From Lachnospiraceae bacterium (GTDB lineage: Bacteria; Bacillota; Clostridia; Lachnospirales; Lachnospiraceae), in assembly GCA_017550425.1 (NCBI GenBank), contig JAFZPG010000101.1, positions 1 to 32,074 of the forward strand: DNA of 32,074 bases, given 5' to 3'. The stretch's first letter is position 1. Each line of letters starts with the position of its first letter. Shown in pieces: positions 15,723 to 23,799 of this stretch. Below the pieces are notes generated by a model. The model searched no databases and was not told the DNA's origin. It saw only the letters and a list, made by a program, of their open reading frames with translations. The translations under genes and the position numbers were made by a program.

Positions 15723-17448
15723 GTACACAGTTTTTTGTGAGAAAGGATGGTGCTTCATCACGAGAAAGAATATTGGTGTGCTGATGGCAGTCGGTTTGCT
15801 TGCGACATTGACCGCGTGTAAAACGGGAACGCAGGAAGATGCCGGGCCGACGACGACCGAGAGTGTGCAGAGCGTGGCGACAGAGCCGCAGGCGTCCGTG
15901 ACGCAATCCGAAACCGAGGCGACGAAAGCGCCGGAGACCGCAGGGAGCACGGACGAAAGTAAAACACGGGAAACGAACGAAGGAGGTTCACAAATGGATT
16001 ATTCAGAGATTTTCAAGAACATGAAACTGACACAGGGTTATAAAGGTGTTTGGGACTATAACCCGATCATTTCACAGCATTACGGCGCGGACCCGTACGC
16101 GATGGTGTACGGCGATACCGTGTACTTTTATATGACGGCCGATGCTTACGAGTATGAGGCAGACGGCACGACGATCAAAGAGAATTCCTACAGCAAGATC
16201 AGCAGCATCTACGTGGTTTCCACGAAGGATATGGTGAATTTCACCGATCACGGTGAGATCATGGTCGCTGGACCGAACGGCGCGGCAAAATGGGCGAAAA
16301 ACTCCTGGGCGCCGGCGGCAGCCTGGAAGATGATCGACGGCAAGCCGAAGTTCTTCCTGTATTTCGCGGACAATGGCGGCGGCATCGGCGTAGTTTCGTC
16401 GGACAGCCCGGTCGGCCCGTTTGTCGATGAACTGGGTCACGGACTTATTCGCCGCGACATGGAGAACTGCGGCAACGTTGCATGGCTGTTCGACCCCGCA
16501 GTCCTGGTGGATGACGACGGCAAGGCATATATCTATTTCGGCGGCGGCATCCCGTGGAAGGGCGACGCATCGCACCCGATGACGGCCAGATGCGCACAGC
16601 TGGGCGATGACATGATGAGCCTGGTCGATGTTCCGAAGACCATCGACGCTCCCTTCCTGTTTGAAGATTCCGGTATCCACAAATACGGGGATACCTACTA
16701 CTATACCTATTGCAGCAACTTCGACGTGGATAAGGCGGAAAATAAAGAGTACGACTTCGAAAACGGCGAGATCATCGTTATGGAGAGCAAAAACCCGCTC
16801 GGCCCGTTCACGTACAAAGAGAGAATTTTGAAGAACCCCGGCGCCTATTGGGGCGAAGGCGGTAACAACCACCACTGTGTTTTCAATTTCAAGGGTCAGT
16901 GGTATATCACCTATCACACCCGCATGCTGGAGCTGGCGCAGGGCATCCGCCACGGCTACCGTTCCACGAATATCGAAGCATTTACCATGGGTGAGGACGG
17001 AACCATCGGCCTGATCCCGCAGACACGCACCGGACGTGAGCAGGTCGTGGCTTTGAACCCGTATGAGAAGATCAACGGCGCAACGATCAGCGTGATGGCG
17101 GGCGTGGATACCGCTCCCGCAGACGCAGTGAGCGAGAAGTATGGATGCGGAAATCTGCTTCTGACGGCGATCAACGACGGCGACTTCGTTAAGCTGAGCG
17201 GCGTGGATTTCGGCGAGCAGGGAGCGAAGACTGTGAAGGCAACGATCCGCACGAACGGTAAGAGCGGTGTGATCCGTGTTTCGAAGAAACTGAATGACCC
17301 GAAAGCCGCCGGCTATCTGGTTGTCGAGAGCGACGGAAACGATGTGACCGTCTGCACGGCGACGGTAGAAGGCCTGACCGGCGTTACCGATATATATTTC
17401 ACCTTCAGCGGTGAGGGATATGAGATCCTGGACTGGATCTTCGAGTGA
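15721..17448 (+). CDS. Arabinoxylan arabinofuranohydrolase, GH43 + CBM6 lipoprotein
   Basis: This resembles the XynD-type GH43-CBM6 enzymes that remove arabinose from xylan. The GH43 core shows GADPYAMVYG (catalytic base Asp), LFDPAVLVDDDGKAYIYFGGG (pKa-tuning Asp) and FLFEDSGIHKYGDTYYYTY (acid Glu). The last ~130 residues fit CBM6 (DGDFVKLSGVDFGEQGAKTVKA, YFTFSGEGYEILDWIFE). The N-terminus carries a lipobox, LTAC, after a hydrophobic stretch, then a Thr/Ser/Glu-rich linker, so the long form should be a surface lipoprotein. The start is uncertain: ATG 15721 overlaps a perfect -10 box. The best ribosome site upstream of the signal peptide (AAAGGATGG, 15742-15750) faces no standard in-frame start with a charged n-region (ATC at 15757 would fit). 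A second, optimal site (AAGGAGG) precedes in-frame ATG 15994, which would give a 484-residue cytoplasmic enzyme. The next GH43 gene starts 13 bp later. Confidence 0.88.
   Translation: MYTVFCEKGWCFITRKNIGVLMAVGLLATLTACKTGTQEDAGPTTTESVQSVATEPQASVTQSETEATKAPETAGSTDESKTRETNEGGSQMDYSEIFKNMKLTQGYKGVWDYNPIISQHYGADPYAMVYGDTVYFYMTADAYEYEADGTTIKENSYSKISSIYVVSTKDMVNFTDHGEIMVAGPNGAAKWAKNSWAPAAAWKMIDGKPKFFLYFADNGGGIGVVSSDSPVGPFVDELGHGLIRRDMENCGNVAWLFDPAVLVDDDGKAYIYFGGGIPWKGDASHPMTARCAQLGDDMMSLVDVPKTIDAPFLFEDSGIHKYGDTYYYTYCSNFDVDKAENKEYDFENGEIIVMESKNPLGPFTYKERILKNPGAYWGEGGNNHHCVFNFKGQWYITYHTRMLELAQGIRHGYRSTNIEAFTMGEDGTIGLIPQTRTGREQVVALNPYEKINGATISVMAGVDTAPADAVSEKYGCGNLLLTAINDGDFVKLSGVDFGEQGAKTVKATIRTNGKSGVIRVSKKLNDPKAAGYLVVESDGNDVTVCTATVEGLTGVTDIYFTFSGEGYEILDWIFE
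15980..15996 (+). promoter_or_regulatory. Internal Shine-Dalgarno plus in-frame ATG in GH43 gene
   Basis: AAGGAGG (15980-15986) followed after 7 nt by ATG 15994 lies in frame, at the boundary between the Ser/Thr linker and the catalytic domain. It would yield a form without the lipoprotein signal. Confidence 0.7.
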
Positions 17449-17461
17449 TCGAGGTGCGCCT

Positions 17462-19024
17462 ATGGGATTAGTGAAAATGATCAACCCTTTGACCCGCATG
17501 GATTATCCCGATCCTGACGTGATCCGGGTCGGCGATACCTATTATATGGTCAGCACGACCATGTATTTCATGCCGGGTTGCGAGATCCTGCGTTCGTATG
17601 ATCTGGTGAACTGGGAGCACGCGGCGTACGTGTACGACCGCCTGGACTCGACGCCGGCGCAGCGCATGGAAGGCGCGGAGAACATCTACGGTCAGGGCAT
17701 GTGGGCTGCGAGCCTGCGCTACCACAACGGCACGTTTTATATCTGCTTCGTGGCCAATGATACGCACAAAACGTATCTGTACCGCGCCCAGGCCATCGAC
17801 GGTCCGTGGGAGAAGAGCGAGATCGAAGGGTTCTACCATGACAATTCCATCCTCTTCGATGATGACGGGAGGGTGTACATCGTTTACGGAAACCGCGAGA
17901 TCTACCTGACGGAGCTTCGGGAGGACCTGTCCGGTCCGAAGCCGGGAGGCCTACATCGCCTGGTGCTGAAAGATCGGGACGATGCTTACCTGGGCTACGA
18001 GGGAACACATTTTTATAAGATCAACGGAAGATATTATCTTTTCTTCATTCATATGCCGCGGACGACCGGCAGAAGAACGGAAGCTTGTTTCTCTGCTACT
18101 TCGTTGGAGGGCGAGTTCACCGGCGGCGATATCTGCGATGATGATCGCGGATATTTCAACAGTGGCTGCGCCCAGGGCGGCATCGTGGAGACACCGGGCG
18201 GAGCCTGGTATTCCATCGTCTTCCAGGACAGCGGGGCCGTCGGGCGCATCCCGATCCTGGTGCCCGTGACGTGGAAGGACGACATGCCGGTCTACGGAGA
18301 CAACGGTAAGGTTCCGGTAACGTTTCCGATCGAGGATCTGAAGCCGGACCATGTGTACGACGAGCTCGTCGGAAGCGACGATTTCAAAGATGCGGATGTT
18401 TCCGAGAAGAAGAGAAGATACGATTCGTTCGGCTTTAAGAGTTGCTGGCAGTTCAGCCATGAGCCGGAACTGTCCCTGGTGAAGCGCGACAGCACCGCGG
18501 GAACCGTGTCTGTGACCACGGATAAGGTCTGCGTCAACCTGGTGCAGGCGAAGAACGTGCTGACGCAGAGGACCATTTATCCGGCGTGCGCGGCAGAGAT
18601 CACGGTGGATGGTTCGCTCCTGAAAGAGGGCGACTACGCCGGCCTGTGTCTGCTCGAAAGCTCGTATGCATTGGCCGCGATCACACGCAGAAACGGCGAG
18701 TTATATGTAGTCATGTTGCGACGCGTGATCCGGACGAAGTCCTTCTGGGGCGAGCGTAAGGACAGCGAGTCGGGCGAGGAACTTGCTTGCGTGAAGCTGA
18801 ACGGCGAGAGCGTGCGCTTGCGCGCGGAAGCGGTCTTTGAAAATAAGACCGACATGGCGCGGCTGTATTATTATGACGGGACGGAGAAGAAGCAGATCGG
18901 ACCGGAATGCAAACTGGTCTACAAGCTGGATCACTTCACCGGCGCCCGTTTCGGACTGTTTGTATTTGGGACGAAGGAGATCGGCGGCAGCGCTACATTT
19001 TCCGCGTTCACGTACGAAAAATAA
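17462..19024 (+). CDS. GH43 glycosidase (beta-xylosidase / arabinofuranosidase type), intracellular
   Basis: A 520-residue enzyme without signal peptide. The five-bladed propeller shows NPLTRMDYPDPDVIRVGDTYYMVSTTM (catalytic base D17), FYHDNSILFDDDGRVYIVYG (second Asp) and GYEGTHFYKINGRYYLFF (acid Glu). The C-terminal ~200 residues (from DDFKDADVSEKKRRYDSFGFKSCWQF) resemble the concanavalin-like GH43_C2 domain found in beta-xylosidases and arabinofuranosidases. ATG 17462 has GAGGTG 7 bp upstream; a frame extension to 17411 overlaps the previous gene and is not needed. It lies 13 bp after the GH43-CBM6 gene and 27 bp before the ABC transporter, so all four genes look like one transcript. The exact substrate (xylo-oligosaccharide versus arabinosyl-xylo-oligosaccharide) cannot be read from sequence alone. 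Confidence 0.9.
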   Translation: MGLVKMINPLTRMDYPDPDVIRVGDTYYMVSTTMYFMPGCEILRSYDLVNWEHAAYVYDRLDSTPAQRMEGAENIYGQGMWAASLRYHNGTFYICFVANDTHKTYLYRAQAIDGPWEKSEIEGFYHDNSILFDDDGRVYIVYGNREIYLTELREDLSGPKPGGLHRLVLKDRDDAYLGYEGTHFYKINGRYYLFFIHMPRTTGRRTEACFSATSLEGEFTGGDICDDDRGYFNSGCAQGGIVETPGGAWYSIVFQDSGAVGRIPILVPVTWKDDMPVYGDNGKVPVTFPIEDLKPDHVYDELVGSDDFKDADVSEKKRRYDSFGFKSCWQFSHEPELSLVKRDSTAGTVSVTTDKVCVNLVQAKNVLTQRTIYPACAAEITVDGSLLKEGDYAGLCLLESSYALAAITRRNGELYVVMLRRVIRTKSFWGERKDSESGEELACVKLNGESVRLRAEAVFENKTDMARLYYYDGTEKKQIGPECKLVYKLDHFTGARFGLFVFGTKEIGGSATFSAFTYEK

Positions 19025-19051
19025 TGCCTATCCAGGCAGGGGGTTTCAAAA

Positions 19052-20881
19052 ATGGATGTTTTTAAATTCGGTTTCAGACAGTGGAAGAGGCATCTTCCAC
19101 TGGATATTTTGACGAAACTGTTGAGTTTTGTGGCGTTGACGGCGGATCTTCTGCTGCCGATGCTTACGGCGATCTTCATCAATCACATCATTCAGGAGCA
19201 GGCGGTAGATCATAAGAATTTCTTTTCCTTTCTGCTGACCGGCGAATACGGCGAGATGCACACGATGAAGCTGTTCTTCACGGTGGCGGCGGTGTTCCTG
19301 GGCCTGATCCTCTTTAAGGATGTGATCGTATACATCAAGAACTACATACTTCAGAAACTCGGTCTCGCACTGGAGACCGATCTTCGTGTGCTTACATTTC
19401 ATAAGCTCATGGAGCTCGACTCCGAGACGATCTCCGAGTACAACACGGGCGAACTGCTGACGACGATCAACTCCGACACGATCATGTTTAAGGAAATGTT
19501 CTGCCGTATGATCCCGAATATCTGCGACAGTATCTTCGTTCTGGTCGTTGCGGTCATCATGCTGGCGCGGATCAACACGCGGCTGCTGATCATCCCGCTC
19601 ATTCTGACACCGTTTTTCGCCATGGCGTTGCTGCGTTTCCGCAAACTGGCCCGCGAGAATTTCCGGGCGATCCGTGGTTGCAACAGTAATATGGCGCTCA
19701 CCGTACAGGAGAACATCGAGGCGGTGCGTCTGGTGCGCTCGTTCACGAACGAAGAACTCGAGAAGAGGAAGTTCGACGCTTCCAACTACAAACTGCGCGA
19801 CGCGCATATTAAGCAGATCAAGCTTTCCTCGACGTTTGAGGCGATCTTCGGCATCATCTGCCAGGCGGCGTACATCGGCAGCATCGCCGTGAGCGCGGTC
19901 CTGGTCATGCGCGGGGAGCTTCTGGTCGGCTACCTGGTAGCCAGCGCGGACTACGTGTTCCGTATCATGAACCACGTAACGCAGATCAACAACAGCATGT
20001 TCCAGATGCAGCAGCAGCTGGTTTCCGGACGGAAAATGCTGGACTTCATGAATACAGAGAGTAAGATCGTCGGCGGAGAGGAGTCGGCGGACGCGATGGA
20101 GAAGCTGCACATTAAGATCGAGCACGGTGACCTGGCACTGGGCGGCCAGCAGATCCTGAAGGATATCAACCTCGATATCGCTCCCGGTAAGAAGATCGGT
20201 ATCGTCGGTGGCACGGGCTCGGGTAAGAGCGTGCTCCTGGAGTCGCTGATCCGCGTGCATGACGTGACAGGCGGACAGATTCTCCTGAACGATAAGGATA
20301 TCCGCGAGTACGACCTCGATTCGCTTCGTGGCAAATTCTCCTATGTGTTCCAGGATGTCTTCCTTTTCTCCAACACGATCACTTCGAATATCGCGTATTC
20401 GGAGCCGGAGGTGGGACAGCAGCAGATCGTCAAGGCAGCGGAGCATGCGCAGGCGCATGGCTTCATCAGCAAACTGACGGAAGGCTATGAGACCATCATC
20501 GGCGAGCGCGGCCTGGGTATCTCGGGCGGCCAGAAACAGCGTGTTTCCATCGCGCGTGCGCTCCTGCGTAATGCGCCCATCCTGGTTTTGGACGACTCCA
20601 CGTCGGCCCTCGATGTCGGAACGGAGAAGCGCCTGTTGCAGGATATCAAGGAAAACTATCCAGATCGTACATTGCTCATTTCGGCGCACCGCCTGTCTTC
20701 GGTCGTGGATTGTGATGAGATCATCTACATGCGCGACGGCGCGATCATCGAACGCGGAACGTTCGATGAACTGATGAAGCTAAACGGCACATTTGCCAAG
20801 ATCTACAACATACAAATGACGCAGGAAGGCTCGGTGAATTTCGATGCCTTGGCAGATAAACTCGCGGAAGGGGGTGTCTGA
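19052..20881 (+). CDS. ABC exporter half-transporter, degenerate-site subunit
   Basis: A 609-residue type IV (exporter-fold) ABC protein with an N-terminal six-helix membrane domain (about 15-320) and a C-terminal nucleotide-binding domain. Visible motifs are Walker A GGTGSGKS (386-393), signature ISGGQ (490-494), Walker B ILVLDDSTSALD and the H-loop SAHRLS. The residue after the Walker B Asp is D515 instead of the catalytic Glu. In heterodimeric exporters such as TM287/288 and BmrCD this marks the subunit that contributes the degenerate ATP site. It starts 27 bp after the GH43 gene behind AGGGGG and stops 2 bp before its partner. The substrate is unknown; the exporter fold argues against ordinary sugar import, though the gene travels with glycosidases here. 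Confidence 0.93.
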   Translation: MDVFKFGFRQWKRHLPLDILTKLLSFVALTADLLLPMLTAIFINHIIQEQAVDHKNFFSFLLTGEYGEMHTMKLFFTVAAVFLGLILFKDVIVYIKNYILQKLGLALETDLRVLTFHKLMELDSETISEYNTGELLTTINSDTIMFKEMFCRMIPNICDSIFVLVVAVIMLARINTRLLIIPLILTPFFAMALLRFRKLARENFRAIRGCNSNMALTVQENIEAVRLVRSFTNEELEKRKFDASNYKLRDAHIKQIKLSSTFEAIFGIICQAAYIGSIAVSAVLVMRGELLVGYLVASADYVFRIMNHVTQINNSMFQMQQQLVSGRKMLDFMNTESKIVGGEESADAMEKLHIKIEHGDLALGGQQILKDINLDIAPGKKIGIVGGTGSGKSVLLESLIRVHDVTGGQILLNDKDIREYDLDSLRGKFSYVFQDVFLFSNTITSNIAYSEPEVGQQQIVKAAEHAQAHGFISKLTEGYETIIGERGLGISGGQKQRVSIARALLRNAPILVLDDSTSALDVGTEKRLLQDIKENYPDRTLLISAHRLSSVVDCDEIIYMRDGAIIERGTFDELMKLNGTFAKIYNIQMTQEGSVNFDALADKLAEGGV

Positions 20882-20883
20882 TC

Positions 20884-22650
20884 ATGGCTAAGAAAAATAC
20901 GTACTTCCAGGACGAAGTCATCAAAAAGAAATTCGATATCCGGCAGTTCGGAAGAGTGCTGCGCTACATGAGCCCGTATAAGGGTTATTTCGTTCTGGTC
21001 GGCGCCCTGATGCTGGTGTCGGCGGGTCTCGCGATGATCACACCGCTCTTGCTGAAGGAGATCATCAACAACGTGGTCGTTACGGAAGAGTATAAGACGC
21101 TCGTCTTTATCATCGCTTCCATGTCGGTCATTGCGGCGCTCGAGATCACCGTGAATTTCTTCCACCAGAGGATCATGGGCATCGTGGGTCACAAGATCAT
21201 CTGTGACGTGCGGAAGGAGATCTTCTACAAACTGCAGGAGTTGCCCTTCGATTACTTTGATTCCAAACCCAACGGAAAGATCGTGGTGCGTGTCACGGAC
21301 TATGTCAATGACCTGGCCAATTTCTTCTCCAACTATGTACTGAACTTACTGTCTTATGCAGTAAAACTGATCATCGTTACCTTCTTCATGCTGGGCCTGA
21401 GTCCGAAACTGACGGGCATCGTTTTCGCGGTGGTCATCCCGATGATGGCCAGCATCTTCACCTTGCGTTATTTCATTCGTAAGGAGTTCGCAAAGCTACG
21501 TGCGAAGAACTCGAACCGTTCCGCCTTCCTCGTCGAGACGATCATGGGCGAAAAGATCGTTAAGAGTTACAACCGCACGAAGAGCAGCGAGGAGATCTAC
21601 AACGAGATCCATGACGGCTGCGTAAAGCAGTGGTTACGCATTTTCCGCAGAAACGAGCTCAACACGCCGATCGTCGAGACGTTCTGGAACTTCGGGACCG
21701 TCTGCCTGTACGGCGTGGCACTCTCCCTGATCCTGGGCGGCGCAGAGAGCGTAAACGCCGGTCTGGTCGTAGCATTTACCAGTTACATGACGCAGTTCAG
21801 CGGCCCGCTCACTATGATCGCGATCCTGATCCAGCAGCTGGCGCAGGTCAGCTCGAACCTGGAGCAGGTCTTCGACACCATCGACTATCCGGTCGAGATC
21901 GCGAATGAGGAGGACTGCGAGGTGCTGTCCGACGTTGCCGGTCAGGTGGATTTCAACGATGTTACCTTCGCCTATGACGAAGATGTCAATATTCTGGAGC
22001 ATTTCGACCTGCACGTAAAGCCGGGTGAGACGATCGCCCTGGTAGGTCCGACGGGCACCGGCAAAACGACGGTCATCAACATGCTCACACGTTTCTACGA
22101 TGTTAAGGAAGGCAGCGTATGCATTGACGGCAAGGATGTGCGCAAAGTCACCCTGGACTCGCTTCGGAAAGAGGTCGGCGTCCTCATGCAGGAGCCGTTT
22201 ATTTTCAAGGGCACCATCATGGAGAACATCCGCTACGGTCGCCCGGACGCGACCGATGAGGAGTGCATCGAAGCCGCGAAGAGCATCTATGCCAACGGTT
22301 TCATCGAACGTTTTACCGATGGCTATGACCACGAGTTGGAGGAGCGCGGCGCGGGTCTGTCCGCAGGCGAAAAACAGCTGCTGTCCTTCGCACGCATCAT
22401 CCTGAAGAACCCTTCGGTGGTCATCCTCGATGAGGCGACCAGCTCGATCGATACCGAGACGGAGGCCCTGATCCAGAAGGCGCTGAAGAAGCTCCTGAAG
22501 GGTAAGACTTCCTTCATGGTAGCGCACCGCTTGTCGACGATCCGCAGCGCGGACCGCATCCTCTACATCTCCAACAAGGGCATCGCCGAGCAGGGAAATC
22601 ATGAGGAACTGATGGCGCTGAAAGGCCTGTATTACGCTTTGAATTCATAA
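20884..22650 (+). CDS. ABC exporter half-transporter, canonical-site subunit
   Basis: A 588-residue partner of the preceding gene. The six-helix membrane domain (about 25-330) is followed by a nucleotide-binding domain with Walker A GPTGTGKT (388-395), Walker B VVILDEATSSID with catalytic E517, and H-loop VAHRLS. Its signature reads LSAGE (492-496) instead of LSGGQ, the complementary deviation expected in a heterodimer. The full hydrolysing site therefore pairs this subunit's Walker motifs with the partner's ISGGQ. ATG 20884 is 2 bp after the partner's stop, with GGGGGTG as ribosome site, so translation is probably coupled. No terminator is visible before the next gene. Confidence 0.93.
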   Translation: MAKKNTYFQDEVIKKKFDIRQFGRVLRYMSPYKGYFVLVGALMLVSAGLAMITPLLLKEIINNVVVTEEYKTLVFIIASMSVIAALEITVNFFHQRIMGIVGHKIICDVRKEIFYKLQELPFDYFDSKPNGKIVVRVTDYVNDLANFFSNYVLNLLSYAVKLIIVTFFMLGLSPKLTGIVFAVVIPMMASIFTLRYFIRKEFAKLRAKNSNRSAFLVETIMGEKIVKSYNRTKSSEEIYNEIHDGCVKQWLRIFRRNELNTPIVETFWNFGTVCLYGVALSLILGGAESVNAGLVVAFTSYMTQFSGPLTMIAILIQQLAQVSSNLEQVFDTIDYPVEIANEEDCEVLSDVAGQVDFNDVTFAYDEDVNILEHFDLHVKPGETIALVGPTGTGKTTVINMLTRFYDVKEGSVCIDGKDVRKVTLDSLRKEVGVLMQEPFIFKGTIMENIRYGRPDATDEECIEAAKSIYANGFIERFTDGYDHELEERGAGLSAGEKQLLSFARIILKNPSVVILDEATSSIDTETEALIQKALKKLLKGKTSFMVAHRLSTIRSADRILYISNKGIAEQGNHEELMALKGLYYALNS

Positions 22651-22697
22651 ATGTGACAGTGGAGAATAGAAAGACTGCTTTTTAGAGGCGCAAGAGT

Positions 22698-23459
22698 ATG
22701 GAAAACGAGAATGGCATTTGGGTCATGCGGGGGTTGCCGCGGAACCATCCGAAGAGGATCCGAAATTATAAGCAGTTGGTGGAGCGGGTCGAGGAGATTG
22801 GTTTCCTGCCGTTGTTTGCGAATGAGGTCGAGGGCTTCTCAGTCGAGGAGATGACGGCGTCGGCTGACTGGTGGACGGGCGATATGAATGGGGATCCATG
22901 GGAGTGGCGGGAGATCGCCGCCCGGGAACACAAGATCGCCTACGGAAAATTTTTCGGCGGCAAGGCGGGCTTCATCAGTCTGGAGTGGCTGCCATTGTTC
23001 GTGAATTATCGACGGGATGGTTACGATTTCGATGCCCGCTATGAGGATGGTCTGGCCAATCATCGTGAGAAGTTGATCATGGACTACTATATCGGCGAGG
23101 ACGCGAACGGTGACACAGTATGGAAGAACGTAGACATCCTGTCTACGGAACTGAAGCGTGCGGCCGGGTTCGGCAAGGGCGGCGAGAAGAATTACGCAGG
23201 CATCATGACGGGTCTGATGATGCAACTCTATCTGGTGATAGCGGACTTCCGGCGCCGGCGCAGTAAGAAGGGCGAGACCTATGGTATGGCGGTTTCGATC
23301 TTGTTGCCGCCGGAGACGATCTGGGGTTATGACCGCGTGACATTCGGCTATAAGGAAACGCCCGAGGCTTCGTGGACAGCCATCTGCGGCCGCGTGGAGG
23401 ATTATTTTCCGAAGGCAGAGGATGACACCATAATAAAACTGATAGGAAAGCGCCCGTAG
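22698..23459 (+). CDS. AlkZ-related protein (uncharacterised)
   Basis: A 253-residue soluble protein with no signal peptide or membrane segment. The wording (RNYKQLVERVEEIGFLPLFANEVEGFSVEE, SADWWTGDMNGDPWEWREIAA, YGKFFGGKAGFISLEWLPLFVNYRRDGYDFDARYEDG, AGFGKGGEKNYAG) matches, from memory, a widespread Clostridia family annotated as AlkZ-related, after the AlkZ/YcaQ interstrand-crosslink DNA glycosylases. I cannot see the catalytic QxQ/QxD signature of true AlkZ, so glycosylase activity is unproven. The ribosome site is weak (AGAGGCG). The stop codon lies inside the loop of its own terminator. Confidence 0.75.
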   Translation: MENENGIWVMRGLPRNHPKRIRNYKQLVERVEEIGFLPLFANEVEGFSVEEMTASADWWTGDMNGDPWEWREIAAREHKIAYGKFFGGKAGFISLEWLPLFVNYRRDGYDFDARYEDGLANHREKLIMDYYIGEDANGDTVWKNVDILSTELKRAAGFGKGGEKNYAGIMTGLMMQLYLVIADFRRRRSKKGETYGMAVSILLPPETIWGYDRVTFGYKETPEASWTAICGRVEDYFPKAEDDTIIKLIGKRP

Positions 23460-23472
23460 GGGCGCTTTTTTT
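23447..23472 (+). terminator. Rho-independent terminator overlapping the stop codon
   Basis: A perfect 9-bp stem (AAAGCGCCC 23447-23455 with GGGCGCTTT 23460-23468) and loop GTAG are followed by T4. The TAG stop of the AlkZ-related gene (23457-23459) is in the loop. Confidence 0.93.
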
Positions 23473-23524
23473 AGGGCTGAGGATCGCGTGCTTTGAATCT
23501 AAGCAGAATTCCATGAAATGCGTC

Positions 23525-23583
23525 TCACTTTGAGATTTTAGGGTTCTTCACTTTGAGATTCCGGAATAGTTCACTTTGAGATT
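23525..23583 (+). repeat. Three 13-bp direct repeats at 23-bp spacing
   Basis: TCACTTTGAGATT occurs at 23525-23537, 23548-23560 and 23571-23583, each separated by a different 10-bp spacer. The exact 23-bp period suggests protein-binding sites or the terminal repeats of a lost insertion element (IS21-type ends carry several spaced repeats). Confidence 0.92.
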
Positions 23584-23682
23584 TCTACACTTTTAGTTTG
23601 CAGGGAATGAAGGGAAGCAATCCAGTATCTTGAAAACTTAACGCTTCGAGAGGATAAAGCGTGTTTTGCGGATCGCTTCGGT

Positions 23683-23712
23683 TTGACAATTAAACATATT
23701 TTAAACTATAAT
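23683..23712 (+). promoter_or_regulatory. Promoter of pepC operon
   Basis: Consensus TTGACA (23683-23688), an 18-bp spacer and a perfect TATAAT (23707-23712), about 88 bp upstream of the pepC start. Confidence 0.88.
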
Positions 23713-23799
23713 AGAACTCGAAATAAATTGCGGTTATGCCGCCAATCGGCGAGTTACGTATCTCCATCGGATAAGCTATAAGGAAAGAGGTTTAGGCAC

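Larger units (their letters stand above)
23460..23799. other. 340-bp intergenic region
   Basis: No credible gene is visible. It holds the right arm of the terminator, three spaced direct repeats (23525-23583), an unassigned A/T-rich stretch, a strong promoter (23683-23712) and an ~80-nt leader with a small GCCG/CGGC hairpin before aminopeptidase C. Confidence 0.8.

Noticed and set aside
16072-17499. Reverse-strand open frame opposite the GH43-CBM6 gene
   Set aside because: The + strand has catalytic GH43 motifs throughout; the reverse product has no motif.
19025-19051. Terminator between the second GH43 gene and the ABC genes (TGCCT/AGGCA)
   Set aside because: A 5-bp stem followed by a G-run that serves as ribosome site, with no T-tract. 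The genes are more likely co-transcribed.
19046-20689. Long open reverse-strand frame (547 codons) opposite the first ABC subunit
   Set aside because: It mirrors a convincing ABC gene, is rich in His, Arg, Asp and Gln as expected for a reverse complement of biased codons, and shows no family motif.
23525-23583. CRISPR-like array
   Set aside because: Only three 13-bp units with 10-bp spacers; far too short for a CRISPR, and no cas genes are present.
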